Shown here: in pieces, positions 37,503-46,659 of the stretch
Numbering within the stretch: the stretch's first letter is position 1
How the letters are laid out: each line of letters starts with the position of its first letter
Assembly (NCBI GenBank): GCA_014084085.1
Contig: NPFB01000068.1
Location: 215,212-261,870, forward strand
Source: Hondaea fermentalgiana
Lineage: Eukaryota > Sar > Bigyra > Thraustochytrida > Thraustochytriidae
Direction: 5' to 3'
Length of the DNA stretch: 46,659 nt
Position numbers and translations under genes: made by a program
The notes under the pieces: generated by a model
What the model saw: only the letters and a program-made list of their open reading frames with translations
Told to the model about the DNA's origin: nothing
The model's database searches: none

Positions 37503-40025
37503 TTACACGTGGAAACCTTGAAAGCGATCATCCAAAGAGGCAAACTCTTTTGCAACGCGATCAATAATGGAAGCGCTAACATCTGGGAAATGATCGAGTG
37601 CCATCCTCGTTGAAGAACTGAGGTCGAACTCGTGCAAAGAGCGACGATCGCGGACCCAGACCGGGAGAAACTCATCGTGCGAGGAGCAAGTTCCATCCTT
37701 GAAGGTGTCAATTCGCATCACGTGAAGAAGTTTGCCCGGACAAAACATTGGGGTTCGGTTGAGAAAGTCCGAACCCTCGGCTTGTTTGCGAAGCTGCTCA
37801 ATGCGAAGTGCGAGTTGACGGCGCGCAAATGTATCGGGCACGCCATCTTCCGGGTACAAAAGATCCTGAGCGGGAGTGTCGAGAAAAGCAGATCGGATAG
37901 CCTTGGTCTTGTTGACCTTGCTGCGACGCAGCATTTCCATCATCTGTGCCCGGAGTCGCATGAGCGACCGCCAAGAGGAGTGCGGAATGAGGTCACTTCC
38001 GACGAAAATACTACTGATCCACGCTTCGGAGCGACATGCCAGCTCATAGTCAAATACGCATCCTGGCGGCGAGTAAGCGAGACAGCTGAGCCCGGGGAAA
38101 GCGTCCTTAAGCATGAGCGAAAGAATCGATGCCACGCCAGCGCCGAGGCTGTGGCCTACTACTTTGAGTTTGTATCCGCGACAGTCGGGCAAATCAGCAA
38201 AGCGGTCCACGTTGAAGGCTGCCGAAGGTCGCTCTTCACCCTCTGCTTCTTGCTCAAAAGAGCCGTACGATGCATTTGGCGAGGTGGCTCCAAGCAAAAG
38301 CGCGTGTAAGATACCGCGATCTTCGATATCTTTGCGGAGATTCTCGGCGGTAAGGAGCATGCCCGAATGCGCATACGACTCAGTTCGAATTAGATCCGTG
38401 AATCCCCAGCGCTGCGCGGTAGATTGGAGGGACTTGGGAATGACCACGGCATCGACGAGCATGTCGGAAGCTGAAAGTGTGCCTCGCACAGCGAGAACTA
38501 CAGTTTGAGACTCCTCGTCAACGCCAATGGAATATGGCAGAAAATGCGGACGGTTCCCAAAACTTGCAAAGACAAAGACGGGTTTGCGGCTGCCTGCCGT
38601 GCTGCGAAGCAGCGCAGAATAATTGAGACTGCAACAGTCGTCATCAAGCATGTTGTGCGAAAAGCTACGCGCACGAAGCGCCGGGCGATTAAGGTCACCG
38701 TCTCCTGAACCACCGCCACTTGATCGAGACGTCTTGATGGCAGCCAGGCTGAGACAGTTTCTGCACGGCTCGCCGCATAGAAGCTGGCATGGTCCGGTGA
38801 CGATGTTCATGTACGTGTAGAGAAGTTTACCATAGATGGCGAGCATGTATGGAGCAAAGTGGTTGGCTTCCGCGAGCATGCTGCGAGCCTCGGCATCAAC
38901 GGCGAGTCGCGACTCACTAATATGCTGTACCCGTAGCAGCGTTCGCGCCTTGTAGTTAATGTTTTTGGCCGACCAGAGCCAATCGTGAACAGATTGTTCA
39001 TGCTCAAGATCCTGATTCTGGGTAAGTTCACGCTCGAGCTCGTCACGCGCGATTCGACCCGAGGACTCTGAGGCGACAATAGCATTAACTGCCGCTTTCT
39101 CTTTGCTGCGTTGCTCTGCTCGCAAGAGACATAATGCGGCAATGAGATCCGAGGGCACAACGTCCATGCCTTTGAAAAATCGCGCCATGACATTGGCTAC
39201 ATCGCGGTACGTCTCATCGGTTGCCTCATGGTACGAGCTGCCAAAAATGTTGCACGTGAGGATTTGAAAACACTTGCACCATCGACGACACCTTCGCTCC
39301 CAATCAAGACGCGTAACTGACATCGACATTCCATCGGAATCCGTCGCGTGCTCGACATCAACATAGTAAGCGCCCTGGTCTTCGAGATCAGCATCGTCCG
39401 CGAGTCTGTCTCTGGAAGATTCGCCCACGCCATGGAGCCCTCGCAAAGGTCGACTGGCCTGATGGTACGAGTAGTGAACGCGCTTGTTGGAGACTGTGAG
39501 AAAGCCACAGGTGAAAAAGAAGACCGACATGATCCAGACTGTGCACACAGCAGCCCTGATGGCAACAAACGCCAAGCGCATGTCGCTGTCGGGCACGCCA
39601 TCGCATCCTTCGGGTGCAACCCGAAAGGAAGGGCTGATCCCCACCAGGGCAATGACGCCTTCGATAGCAACGAGAACGAAAACGGCGCGCAAAAGAGGAG
39701 ACACAAGCGCGCGATCTTCTGCGTCGATAATGGTCCCTCGAAGCGAGTGAAAAAACACGAGGAGCAAGACGAGTGTCGTAACAAGGAGCACTGCGCCCAA
39801 GACGTAAGCTAGTGTTTTGAGATCTGCGACCTTTTCTACTCCGTCCTCGTCGGACGTGCAAGCTGGTAATCCCGCGCTCGAAGCATCGAGCCCGCGCACC
39901 GCCAGGACACTTGCGGCAAGCGTGGTCACGAGCAAAAGACGTGCAACCAGACCGAGACAAGATGGCAGAGGCAGGTCGTCTTCACCAAAGGCGAACTGCC
40001 TGCGCAAGAAACGTAGCGCTGGCAT
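37503..40025 (-). CDS. sn-1-specific diacylglycerol lipase (DAGL family)
   Basis: 840 residues from the ATG at 40025. The start MPALRFLRRQFAFGEDDLPLP closely follows the DAGL N-terminal pattern. Four TM helices follow (LVARLLLVTTLAASVLAV; YVLGAVLLVTTLVLLLVFF; RAVFVLVAIEGVIALVG; VCTVWIMSVFFFTCGFL). The C-terminal class-3 lipase domain has VLAVRGTLSASDM (oxyanion strand), nucleophile Ser626 in GHSLGAG, Asp678 in SDLIPHSS and His812 in LDHFPD, a complete catalytic triad. A cysteine-rich patch (CQLLCGEPCRNC) lies between. In animals this enzyme releases 2-arachidonoylglycerol from diacylglycerol; here it is a membrane DAG lipase whose signalling role is unknown. An upstream extension of the frame (to 40313) has no ATG and is rejected. 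Confidence 0.85.
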   Translation of the reverse strand: MPALRFLRRQFAFGEDDLPLPSCLGLVARLLLVTTLAASVLAVRGLDASSAGLPACTSDEDGVEKVADLKTLAYVLGAVLLVTTLVLLLVFFHSLRGTIIDAEDRALVSPLLRAVFVLVAIEGVIALVGISPSFRVAPEGCDGVPDSDMRLAFVAIRAAVCTVWIMSVFFFTCGFLTVSNKRVHYSYHQASRPLRGLHGVGESSRDRLADDADLEDQGAYYVDVEHATDSDGMSMSVTRLDWERRCRRWCKCFQILTCNIFGSSYHEATDETYRDVANVMARFFKGMDVVPSDLIAALCLLRAEQRSKEKAAVNAIVASESSGRIARDELERELTQNQDLEHEQSVHDWLWSAKNINYKARTLLRVQHISESRLAVDAEARSMLAEANHFAPYMLAIYGKLLYTYMNIVTGPCQLLCGEPCRNCLSLAAIKTSRSSGGGSGDGDLNRPALRARSFSHNMLDDDCCSLNYSALLRSTAGSRKPVFVFASFGNRPHFLPYSIGVDEESQTVVLAVRGTLSASDMLVDAVVIPKSLQSTAQRWGFTDLIRTESYAHSGMLLTAENLRKDIEDRGILHALLLGATSPNASYGSFEQEAEGEERPSAAFNVDRFADLPDCRGYKLKVVGHSLGAGVASILSLMLKDAFPGLSCLAYSPPGCVFDYELACRSEAWISSIFVGSDLIPHSSWRSLMRLRAQMMEMLRRSKVNKTKAIRSAFLDTPAQDLLYPEDGVPDTFARRQLALRIEQLRKQAEGSDFLNRTPMFCPGKLLHVMRIDTFKDGTCSSHDEFLPVWVRDRRSLHEFDLSSSTRMALDHFPDVSASIIDRVAKEFASLDDRFQGFHV

Positions 40026-40321
40026 GCGTGTGCGCGCGCGATCGCGCGTGCGAGCTCTCCCCTCTACCCGAGGATCTCTTTGCCCAAGCGCGAGCTTCGT
40101 AGAGTAGCTTCGTGCTGCCAGTGCCGGTTTGCAAGGTGCTGAGATTCTTTCCAGTTGGTTATGGTCATTTTTACGGGCAACTCGAAGCGACGCCTCGAAG
40201 GTAAAGGCGGAGCGCAAGATCACAAGCGCAAAGAAAGCGGCCTCATAGGCACGAAGGAAGCGACATAACGAGTGCAAAGAAAGCGGTATTTGGCCCACAC
40301 GCCCAAAAGTCAACTATAAAA

Positions 40322-41269
40322 TTAATCCAAAATTTCTAATGGTAGGGCCAACGTTTGTGGTTGCCAGTCTTGAGCAGCAACTTGCGCCCAATTGACACCG
40401 CTGAAAAATGGCAAGTCTTGTCATGATTGTGCAGAGCAAATTCGCTGCTCTGGATTGTGGGCAAATAGACCTTGAAGTATTTGCGAGGCGTGATCGTCGG
40501 TCAAAAGCTCGCTCGAGCTTGGCCATTTTGGACCATAGAGCATGATGCGATTCATTGTCTCCTCTTCTGTTTTTTCGAGAAATGCGGGTCTGCGAAAGAA
40601 AAGTTCAAAGAGTACGACACCAAGGCTCCACCAGTCTGCTGCGCGAGTGCAAGGTACACGAGTAAGCACCTCTGGACTGGTGTATGCAAGAGTTCCAGCC
40701 TCATGCACCACTGCTGATTGATCTCCGAGTACCTTGGCAGATTTAAAGTCAAGAAGGCGGAGATGACCATCGCCAGTGACACCAATGTTTTCGGGTTTTA
40801 TGTCGCCGTGGAGGACATTGTGCTTGCGGAGATGGTCGAGAGCCAGAACGAGCTCAGCGGCGAAGAAAGGGACATCCTCGAAAATAAAGTCCTGATCGTA
40901 GCACAGAGTCAGGAGGTCCCCTCGCGCGCAGTGTTCCAGCCCAAGAATAGGTAGAGATGGTGGTGTAGAGCTGGATTCTCGCACAAAGTACAAAGCAATG
41001 ACAGAAGGGCATCTCGAAATTGTGCTCGATTCCTGCAAACGACGCAGAGTGTCAATTTCGGTCATGGCCTTGGAGTGGGCGTTTGGCGCGTCTGCTCGAA
41101 AAACTTTCAGAACAACGCCGTTGCTCAATTGGCCCATCCCATAAAAGTTGGTCACACTCATGGTAGGATCGTTTGTAAAATTGATTTCAGCTGCATCTTG
41201 ATGGTTCGCCTCGTTGCCCGAGGAGAGGTAGATGTGCGTCGTTGGCCCTTGCTGCAATAGATGTATCAT
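40322..41269 (-). pseudogene. HGD-type Ser/Thr kinase A, truncated by an in-frame TGA before its C-terminal tail
   Basis: The open part runs 41269-40421 (282 residues). Kinase motifs: VVLKVF (ATP Lys), NVLHGDIKPENIG (HGD instead of HRD), LLDFKSAK (DFK where DFG is usual), GTLAYTSPEV and AADWWSLGVVLFELF. After ICSAQS comes TGA at 40421-40423, and the same frame continues QDLPFFSGVNWAQV and ends at TAA at 40322-40324. That segment is the AGC-kinase HPFFxxxxW block, so the TGA is probably a nonsense mutation or a readthrough site. The truncated protein would lack the last helix of the C-lobe. A paralogue lies at 42872-43772. Its ATG overlaps the stop codon of the upstream spliced ORF by 4 bp. 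Confidence 0.6.
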
Positions 41270-41747
41270 CTCTGGCCTTCCAAGGGTTTGCCTTCCACAA
41301 GTCGCTTTGTGAAGGGCGTTCTATCCGCGTTGTATCTCTTATAACCTTGCTTTGCTTGCAGCTTGGGCTCGTCTTGCTCACTGGATTGTCGATTTGTTCC
41401 CGTGACGATCGAGACGAGATAAAGTTCTGCTCGTCGCGTGGTCGCTGACCCGGAGCCAAGGGGCAGCACAGGAAGGGCGTGGAGGGCACCGCTCGGGCAT
41501 TGCACATCGTACGCCGGAACTCCAGTCTCCGCTAGGTGTCTGTCCGGGTGTGACAAAACCGACGCTGCCAAGCGAAATATCTAGCTTACGCTACGACTGA
41601 TTCTTCAACGGGCACGGAGTCCATCTTCATTGCCCCCCGGTCAGCCGGCCTCGCGGCGTCCCCGCATCGCAAGGATAAAAGTACAAGCAGAAGACCGATC
41701 TCTCGTAGCCACGGCTGGCAGCTGCGATGAAGTCTGCAAGAACGCAT
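41266..41747 (-). CDS. Small secreted or membrane-anchored protein, two exons (candidate)
   Basis: Exon 1, 41747-41590: MRSCRLHRSCQPW followed by a hydrophobic signal (IGLLLVLLSL, cleavage near GDAA). Intron, 41589-41540: 50 bp, begins GTAAGC and ends CAG. Exon 2, 41539-41266: AETGVPAYDVQCPSG... to KPLEGQR. Splicing keeps the phase exactly (exon lengths 158 and 274 total 432) and joins two frames that separately look coding, giving 143 residues. No family recognised. An upstream ATG at 41810 is possible. Its TGA overlaps the ATG of kinase A (ATGA), so it might instead be 5' exons of the kinase transcript. Confidence 0.4.
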
Positions 41748-42871
41748 GCATCGTACCGTGTTGTCATCCTTGCGCTGCGACACCGGCGGACGCGAAACGC
41801 AATGGCTCATGCCAGTGAAGTCTCGCTGCAATAAGCTGTTGTCTACCTACATGTCTGTCGTGCGTCGCTCCGAAGTGTGCTGATCGGCCTCACCCGAGTT
41901 CGCGCCCTTGCTCAATGTAAACCGCCAGGGGATCTGCGCCGGTCCCGGGGCAATCGGGGACGAAATGGCATGCCTGGCGGAGCAGCCTCAAACTGCGTCG
42001 ATTTTACTGCCCTGCCGGCCGTTGCTACGCAACTGACTCTGCACTGCGGAAACATACCCTACACACCGTGAAATATATTTGGCCCACCCCACACCCACCT
42101 CACACCCACCCCACACTCATTTACTGCGACTCATCCACAGCCGTTGCTTCGCGATATGAGGAGAGGCCTGCCATGCCAAGCTTCCGCCATCAGGCCTCTC
42201 ATGCCTCAGCAGTGAAAAGAATGGCTTGCGGCTGTGTCGGAGATCTTTAGACGCACGCAGGTGGGCCTTATGTTAATCAGGCCTCAGTCTCGTGTGGCCG
42301 TTTGCACCTCAGCGAGCGTGATCATTCGTCCGTTGGTTGGTCTGAGGGCCGGGCCCCGGTGGGGCAATAGATCGAGGAGGCGCCGCTTTCTTTCGGCGCA
42401 GATAGAAAGTAGCACGCTGGAAAAAGAAAATCGAGGGCAGAAGGGCTGACTCTTCTCCAAAGCGTAAAGGGTAACGGCTGAGTGGGACGATTGTCGTGAA
42501 AAGGTTGCAGAGTCCAACACGCTGCCTGCTCGGGGGGTGTCCATCGATGCCTCGTTTTCACAATTGGAAAAAACCATGACAGGATAGGAGCGCGGCGTCG
42601 TTACCGCGTCGAAGGATGATTGGAGGGCATGAGACGACTCGGCTTGCCAAGAATTTTTTATAAGAGGAGAAAAAAACGTCGTCTGCTTTCGCATAGAATT
42701 GCAATCATCAAGTAGGCGTTTCACGATGTGTACGAAACAAAAAGGCAAAATTTGTGTGTTGTTAGAGCGCAGGGTATCTGCAGCTATGCTGTTCCGGGAA
42801 TACATTGCCCCCGCCCTCTCTCTCGCTCGCTCGCTCTACATTATCGCGAATATTGGAGAAGTAGAGAAGGC
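41748..42871. other. Gene-free stretch
   Basis: CCCACACCC-type simple sequence at 42075-42118; otherwise nothing recognised. Confidence 0.5.
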
Positions 42872-43772
42872 TTAGAAAAATCTTTGCTGGGTATGACCCT
42901 GTGCAAGACGCTCTTGTTCGAATTTGGCAAAGTTGAACTTGAGTGGGAGCCAAGACTCTTGCGTCAACTCTGCGAAGTCAACGTCGCTCATGAAGGGATG
43001 CTCGATGCAGTCATGCAAAGTCTGCATGCGGAAATGCTGATTCACCACAAGCAAGCATTCCACGAAATCCATGGCAGATGCGCTGCGTCGTGGATTTGCA
43101 GGCCAGGCGTAGCGCAAGTGTAAAATGTTGTCAACCGTTTTGTCCGACGAGTCTGCCTCAAAGGCGTGTTGGCCCGTGAGCATGTCGAAGACTATCACGC
43201 CAAGAGCCCACCAGTCGGCGGCGTAAGCGCATTGCTGGCGTCGAAGCGCCTCGGGACTCGCGTACAAGAGGGTGCCTGCGTTATGCTTTACAGAGTTGTC
43301 ATTATCGAGAATCTGCGCCGTGCCAAAGTCAATGACACGAAGATGACCTGATGCGGTAAGTCCGATATTTTCGGGATTAAGATCGCCATGAAGGACATTG
43401 GCCTTGCGCATGCAGTCAAGCGCGCTGGCAAGTTCGGTTGCATAGTCCTTTGTATCATGCTCTGTGAGCGGCGTAACCTAAGAGCCGGAACAGGTCGCCT
43501 CCTTTGCAGAACTCGAGCCCGAAGATGTGCAGCGAGTCTTGCGCAAGCTTGTCGGCAAAGACAAAGTCTACGATGAACTTGCTTTCGTCACCGAGATTCG
43601 CAAGGCGGTTTAGCGCGCGCAGTTCGCGTGCGGCCTCGTCTCGCGCGCGCTCGCAGTCGTCGCGGAGCACCTTGACGGCAAAGTCGCCCTCGAGAAAGCC
43701 AAGGTCGCCAGCCCCTTCCCAGTTCGTCGCGCGGTAGACATGGGCTGTGGCGCCGGACTCGATCAGATGCAT
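42872..43772 (-). pseudogene. HGD-type kinase B, frameshifted, catalytic Lys replaced
   Basis: From the ATG at 43772: MHLIESGATAHVYRAT (Gly-loop region), DFAVKVLRDD (ATP Lys), FGLEFCKGGDLFRLLG. An apparent extra base at 43475-43476 then shifts the frame; without it the protein reads PLTEHDTKDYATELASALDC and on to NVLHGDLNPENIG, VIDFGTAQ, GTLLYASPEAL, AADWWALGVIVFDML and EHPFMSDVDF. The order and motifs match kinase A, so the two are paralogues. Asn replaces Lys in HGDLNPEN, suggesting a pseudokinase even before the frameshift. A 16-bp intron would be too short, and I see no valid splice pair, so a mutation or assembly error is preferred. Confidence 0.6.
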
Positions 43773-43815
43773 GTGCTCCCCAGCCCAGCCCGGGCGTGGC
43801 CGCGACGCGTCCGCT

Positions 43816-43838
43816 GCGCGCGCGCGCGCGCGCGCGCG
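43816..43838. repeat. (CG)n dinucleotide repeat
   Basis: Eleven CG units, upstream of kinase B; potentially Z-DNA-forming. Confidence 0.9.
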
Positions 43839-43869
43839 CTTGCTATCTCGCTCGATCGCACGTCCCGAA

Positions 43870-43926
43870 GGAGAATCGGTGTTTGATTCTTCGTTTGTTT
43901 GTTTCTTCGTTTGTTTCTTCGTTTGC
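43870..43926. repeat. TTTG/TTTC simple repeat
   Basis: TTCGTTTGTTTG units, imperfect. Confidence 0.75.
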
Positions 43927-43996
43927 AAGGCGCCCTTTCCCGACTCGACTCAAGCCGGCCAGGCAGGTCTTTCCATCAGCGCCCACTGTTCCTGCG

Positions 43997-44552
43997 TCAG
44001 GGACGAGACTGTAGGGGACAGAGAGGGACTTTCGCGGGAAACGACAGAATTGCTTCACGCCCCAGACTTGTCATTGGCAAGTCGGTGTTTTTACCACTGT
44101 AGCAGTGGAAGAGGCCACTGATCACTGCGGCGACGAACCCTCCGCTGCAGGCTTTGACCAGGCTCATAGTTGCAAGGGGGTGTGGGATGGGTGTGGGCTG
44201 CGGGGGTGCCTGCGTTGACGCCGCCGCGCTCGACTCAAGTCGTCTGTACATGAACTCTTGATCGGCGACCTGCGGCGAGGGTGCGCAAAATCGTTGTCAA
44301 GGCACTTTGTTCGTTGCAAACAGGAGGAGCAATACCTTGTTGAAGGTGAAACGCAAGAGTTTGCTGTTCAGTTGGCGAGTCCTCGAATGCCTTTGGGTAC
44401 GGTCTGCTAGCCATTGTTAGGGTTTTGTACTTCAAGCCGCCGCTAGCGTACAGAGCTATGCATGATCGATGTTGGACAACGAATGCAGACTGTGCGCCCC
44501 AATAGCGAGTTGCACCAGCCATGGCCGCGCTCGCATGCTGAAAAGCTCGCAT
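43997..44552 (-). CDS. Small, possibly mitochondrial protein, two exons (candidate)
   Basis: Exon 1, 44552-44336: MRAFQHASAAMAGATRYWG, an amphipathic, acid-free start like a mitochondrial presequence, then KYKTLTMASRPYPKAFEDS and TLAFHLQQ. Intron, 44335-44257: 79 bp, GTATTG...CAAG. Exon 2, 44256-43997: EFMYRRLESSAAAST, a Pro-rich linker, then a hydrophobic helix (LVKACSGGFVAAVISGLFHC). The join keeps phase (217 + 260 = 477 nt, 158 residues). No family recognised. A GGTAAAA soon after the helix could be another donor, so the 3' end is uncertain. Confidence 0.35.
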
Positions 44553-44846
44553 GACAAGCGCTCTTGACAAGGGCCTTCTCTTAGTCTACTGCCCGCCTGC
44601 GAGACAGCGCACTTTCTGCGAAGCGCGGAAAGATGACGCGACTATGGCTTGTAAGTCCAGCAGCCGCGCCGTCTTGTAGGATTAGGACAAACAGCCCGAT
44701 TCAGACTTCGACCGTTGTATCGAATTTCTTGCTTACTGGCTGTGGCTGATTTGCTCGACATTCGCTCACGGCGAGCATCCAATGGACGCACAAGCACGCG
44801 AATTGATCCGGCAAAACGTACGCACCGACGTGGCGACTTCTGCCTG

Positions 44847-45370
44847 CATGCGTCCGGCCCGGTTCGGAGTCCCCCGTCCCCGTTGCTATTGCGAGGTGGC
44901 CTCGACATGCGCGAACCGTCGGCGAGTCAACCGAGTGCGCAGTCCGTCGCGATCTTGGTGCACAAGTGTTTGTGCTGTCCAGCGACCAGAACTTCGAAAA
45001 TAGTACGAGGGGGCCTTCGCATGCGTCCGGCCCGGTTCGAAGTTCCCCATTCCCTTTGCTGCTAGCCAGATGCTTTGAATGTGCGCGAACAGTCGCCTTT
45101 GAATCATCCGTCGCCAATCATCATGCACCAGTGTTTGTGCTTGCTGTTTAGTGGCGAGGACTTCAAAAGTAGTACGAGGGGCTTCGCATGCGTCCGGCTC
45201 GGTTCGGAGTTCCTCGCCCCCTTTGTTGCTAGCCAGGTGCTTCAAATGTGCGCGAACAGTCGCCGATGAGTCATACGGCTGAGAGCGCACTCCGCCGCCA
45301 TCATGGTGCAAAAGTGATTGTGCTGTCTAGCGATCGTCTTGCCTGGATGAGCATCAAGGCGTACAACGAG
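44847..45370. repeat. ~170-bp tandem repeat, three copies
   Basis: Each copy starts CATGCGTCCGGC(C/T)CGGTTCG (44847, 45020, 45187; periods 173 and 167) and contains GTGCGCGAACAGTCGCC, CACCAGTGTTTGTGCT-like and AGTACGAGGGG-like blocks in the same order. A fourth, more decayed copy seems to follow to about 45530 (CGCGCGAACAGCACAGG). Satellite-like or subtelomere-like DNA; the open frames inside it are not credible genes. Confidence 0.8.
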
Positions 45371-46659
45371 GGCTTTTTACGCGGCCGTTCGACCGGTGCA
45401 AGCTTGCCTTTTGCCGCGCGTCGACCTAGGGGTTTCGACACGCGCGAACAGCACAGGTCATCAATGAGTTGCGCCCGTTCACGCATCTCACCGCGAGCAG
45501 TGGCAAAGGCGGACACTAGGGCGTCCCAAGCTCGCCATGTAGTAAGCGTCGGGACGTCTCAGACTCGCCATGCGTACGTCTTCGCACCCCCGAAAGGAAG
45601 CGAGCAAGCAAACAAGCGAGCAAGCAAGCAAGATGACAGCCATTCCTAAGCAAGTGAGCAACCAAGCTGGTAACTCGCCGCACCCACCAGCGACTCAAGA
45701 AAGCAGGCGGGCCGCTTCTACGCCGCTTCTTCGCCAAGTTCCCACTGGCTGGGGCCCGGCCCTCGAGTTTGCGCAGCGTTCCGTTCCGTCTCGTCGCCAT
45801 CGCGGTGGTCAACACGCGTTACATACTTCCAGGCCTCAGATGACTGACCAATTACCACAGGAAGAGGCCGCACGCAAGCAGTCGCAAGCCTAGCCGATAA
45901 ATGGTGATGCGAAGCGCAGCGCAGCGATGCGATGGTGCCAGCGACGCGTCGACGGCACTCGCGTATGCTTGCGTACCTCGAGCACGTGCAAGGAGTTTCC
46001 GTGCTCACTTCAACGGATGTGACCCATACTCTCGGACTTCGTTTCTCCACCTGCCCGGAGGTGATGGTGGTGGTGGTGACAGCCGCCTCTTTCACATAGC
46101 CACGCCCTTGATGACCTCTCGGTAGTATACACATCCCATCACATCGCGTCGCGTCGTATCGCCTCGCCGCTGGCTGCCTGCTCTGCTTGCGCGCACCCGC
46201 GTCTCGCTTGCCGCCCGTGCGTCCCCGCGCACACGCAATGTATAGTAGTATGACGCGCAAGCTGGTCTCCGCCGCCTCGAGGCGCAAACACACGTCGCTG
46301 TCACCCACCAAGCGTCGATCGATCGATCACAGCAAGCAAGCCTCGACCCGCACGCCACAAGTCGCTGTCGCGCGCGAGTCTCACGCAGGCAAGCGAGCGA
46401 GCGAGCAAGCAAGCACGCACGCCCAGCCCTCGCTCGACACGCCGCGCCGCCCTCGCGCCCGCCCGCGCAGCGCCTCTCCGTGCGGAGGCGCGGCCTCGGA
46501 AAGCGGCTGCGGCTTTCGCGGCGGCGCTTCTGGTACATTGAAAGAGACATCGTCGCCTGCGTCGCCTCGCGTCGCGTCGCATCGCCTCGCCTCGCCTCCC
46601 ACCGCGACGCGACGCGACGCCACGCGACGGCACCGCGCAGGCCGAGAGCGGCCGCACGC
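45371..46659. other. Terminal gene-free, simple-sequence-rich region
   Basis: AGCAAGCAAGCG repeats at 45600-45630 and 46385-46415, GATCGATCGATC at 46316-46327, and a dense CGTCG/CGCCTCG array at 46552-46630. No gene or RNA recognised. Confidence 0.55.
46552..46630. repeat. Pentanucleotide CGTCG/CGCCT/GCGAC array
   Basis: Tandem CGTCGC, CGCCTCG, then GCGACGC units switching strand sense in the middle, so the two halves are partly self-complementary. Confidence 0.75.

Noticed and set aside
40026..40313. N-terminal extension of the DAG lipase
   Set aside because: No ATG in the extension, and the downstream start matches the DAGL family N-terminus.
44701..45311. Minus-strand frames of about 140 codons
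   Set aside because: They fall in the ~170-bp tandem repeat and show its periodicity rather than a protein domain.
1..46659. Alternative genetic code with UGA as sense
   Set aside because: UGA ends several intact genes (hydroxylase, dehydrogenase, nicastrin), so the in-frame UGAs in damaged loci are better read as mutations.
1..46659. CRISPR array, operon or phage features
   Set aside because: No spaced direct repeats of CRISPR type and no co-oriented short-spaced gene cluster; gene content is eukaryotic.

Overview
The window is nuclear DNA from a GC-rich, compact, mostly intron-less protist. Single-exon genes run up to 6.6 kb. The gene set includes nicastrin, a chromodomain helicase with PHD fingers, a CMC2-type twin CX9C protein, a flavocytochrome-b2-type dehydrogenase, a diacylglycerol lipase and a Cys-less pentameric-channel protein. 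Intergenic DNA is full of tetranucleotide repeats. A thraustochytrid-like stramenopile would fit. That placement is my inference; no rRNA or organelle marker is present to prove it. UGA and UAA both end intact genes, so I assume the standard code. A 100-N assembly gap lies at 26386-26485.

Layout. 1-1663 (-): broken FG-GAP/VCBS-repeat secreted protein. 3431-4318 (+): membrane fatty-acid hydroxylase/sterol-desaturase family. 4609-5484 (-): MSS51-C-like protein, divergent from a RING-H2 protein at 5930-7081 (+). 7703-8941 (-): pentameric ligand-gated-channel-like protein. 10315-11187 (-): divergent mitochondrial-carrier-like protein. 12656-14113 (+): cytochrome b5 plus FMN alpha-hydroxyacid dehydrogenase. 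14291-16174 (-): long disordered membrane protein. 16910-17155 (+): CMC2. 18877-25518 (+): CHD-type remodeler. 25853-27285 (-): coiled-coil protein crossing the gap. 27611-29959: decayed DNA transposon with terminal inverted repeats. 30406-32580 (+): nicastrin. 32751-33998 (-): membrane-anchored TKL kinase. 34872-36704 (-): double cytidylyltransferase fused to a GHMP-kinase-like domain. 37503-40025 (-): sn-1 diacylglycerol lipase. 40322-43772 (-): two related, damaged HGD-type kinases with a small spliced secreted-protein candidate between them. 43997-44552 (-): a spliced small-gene candidate. 44847-45370: three copies of a ~170-bp tandem repeat. The last kilobase is simple-sequence-rich and shows no gene.

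The genes are unrelated housekeeping, signalling and chromatin functions, as expected of a eukaryotic chromosome; there is no operon. Mitochondrial functions recur (CMC2, MSS51-like, carrier-like, possibly the lactate dehydrogenase), as do membrane signalling functions (channel-like protein, TKL kinase, DAG lipase, nicastrin).

The most unusual object is the 2.35-kb transposon. Its single degenerate coding region joins a YqaJ-type nuclease domain (SPD...EIK) to the C-terminal part of a piggyBac-type transposase (MGGVD block and Cys-rich finger). Its ends are CCCTGGATA inverted repeats carrying internal GGTTACC/GGTAACC palindromes, and it is flanked by ATAG rather than the TTAA expected of piggyBac. 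Other points of interest are a possible PDZ-like and helix-turn-helix insertion in the CHD protein, a Cys-less channel-like protein without a signal peptide, and the double-cytidylyltransferase/GHMP fusion.
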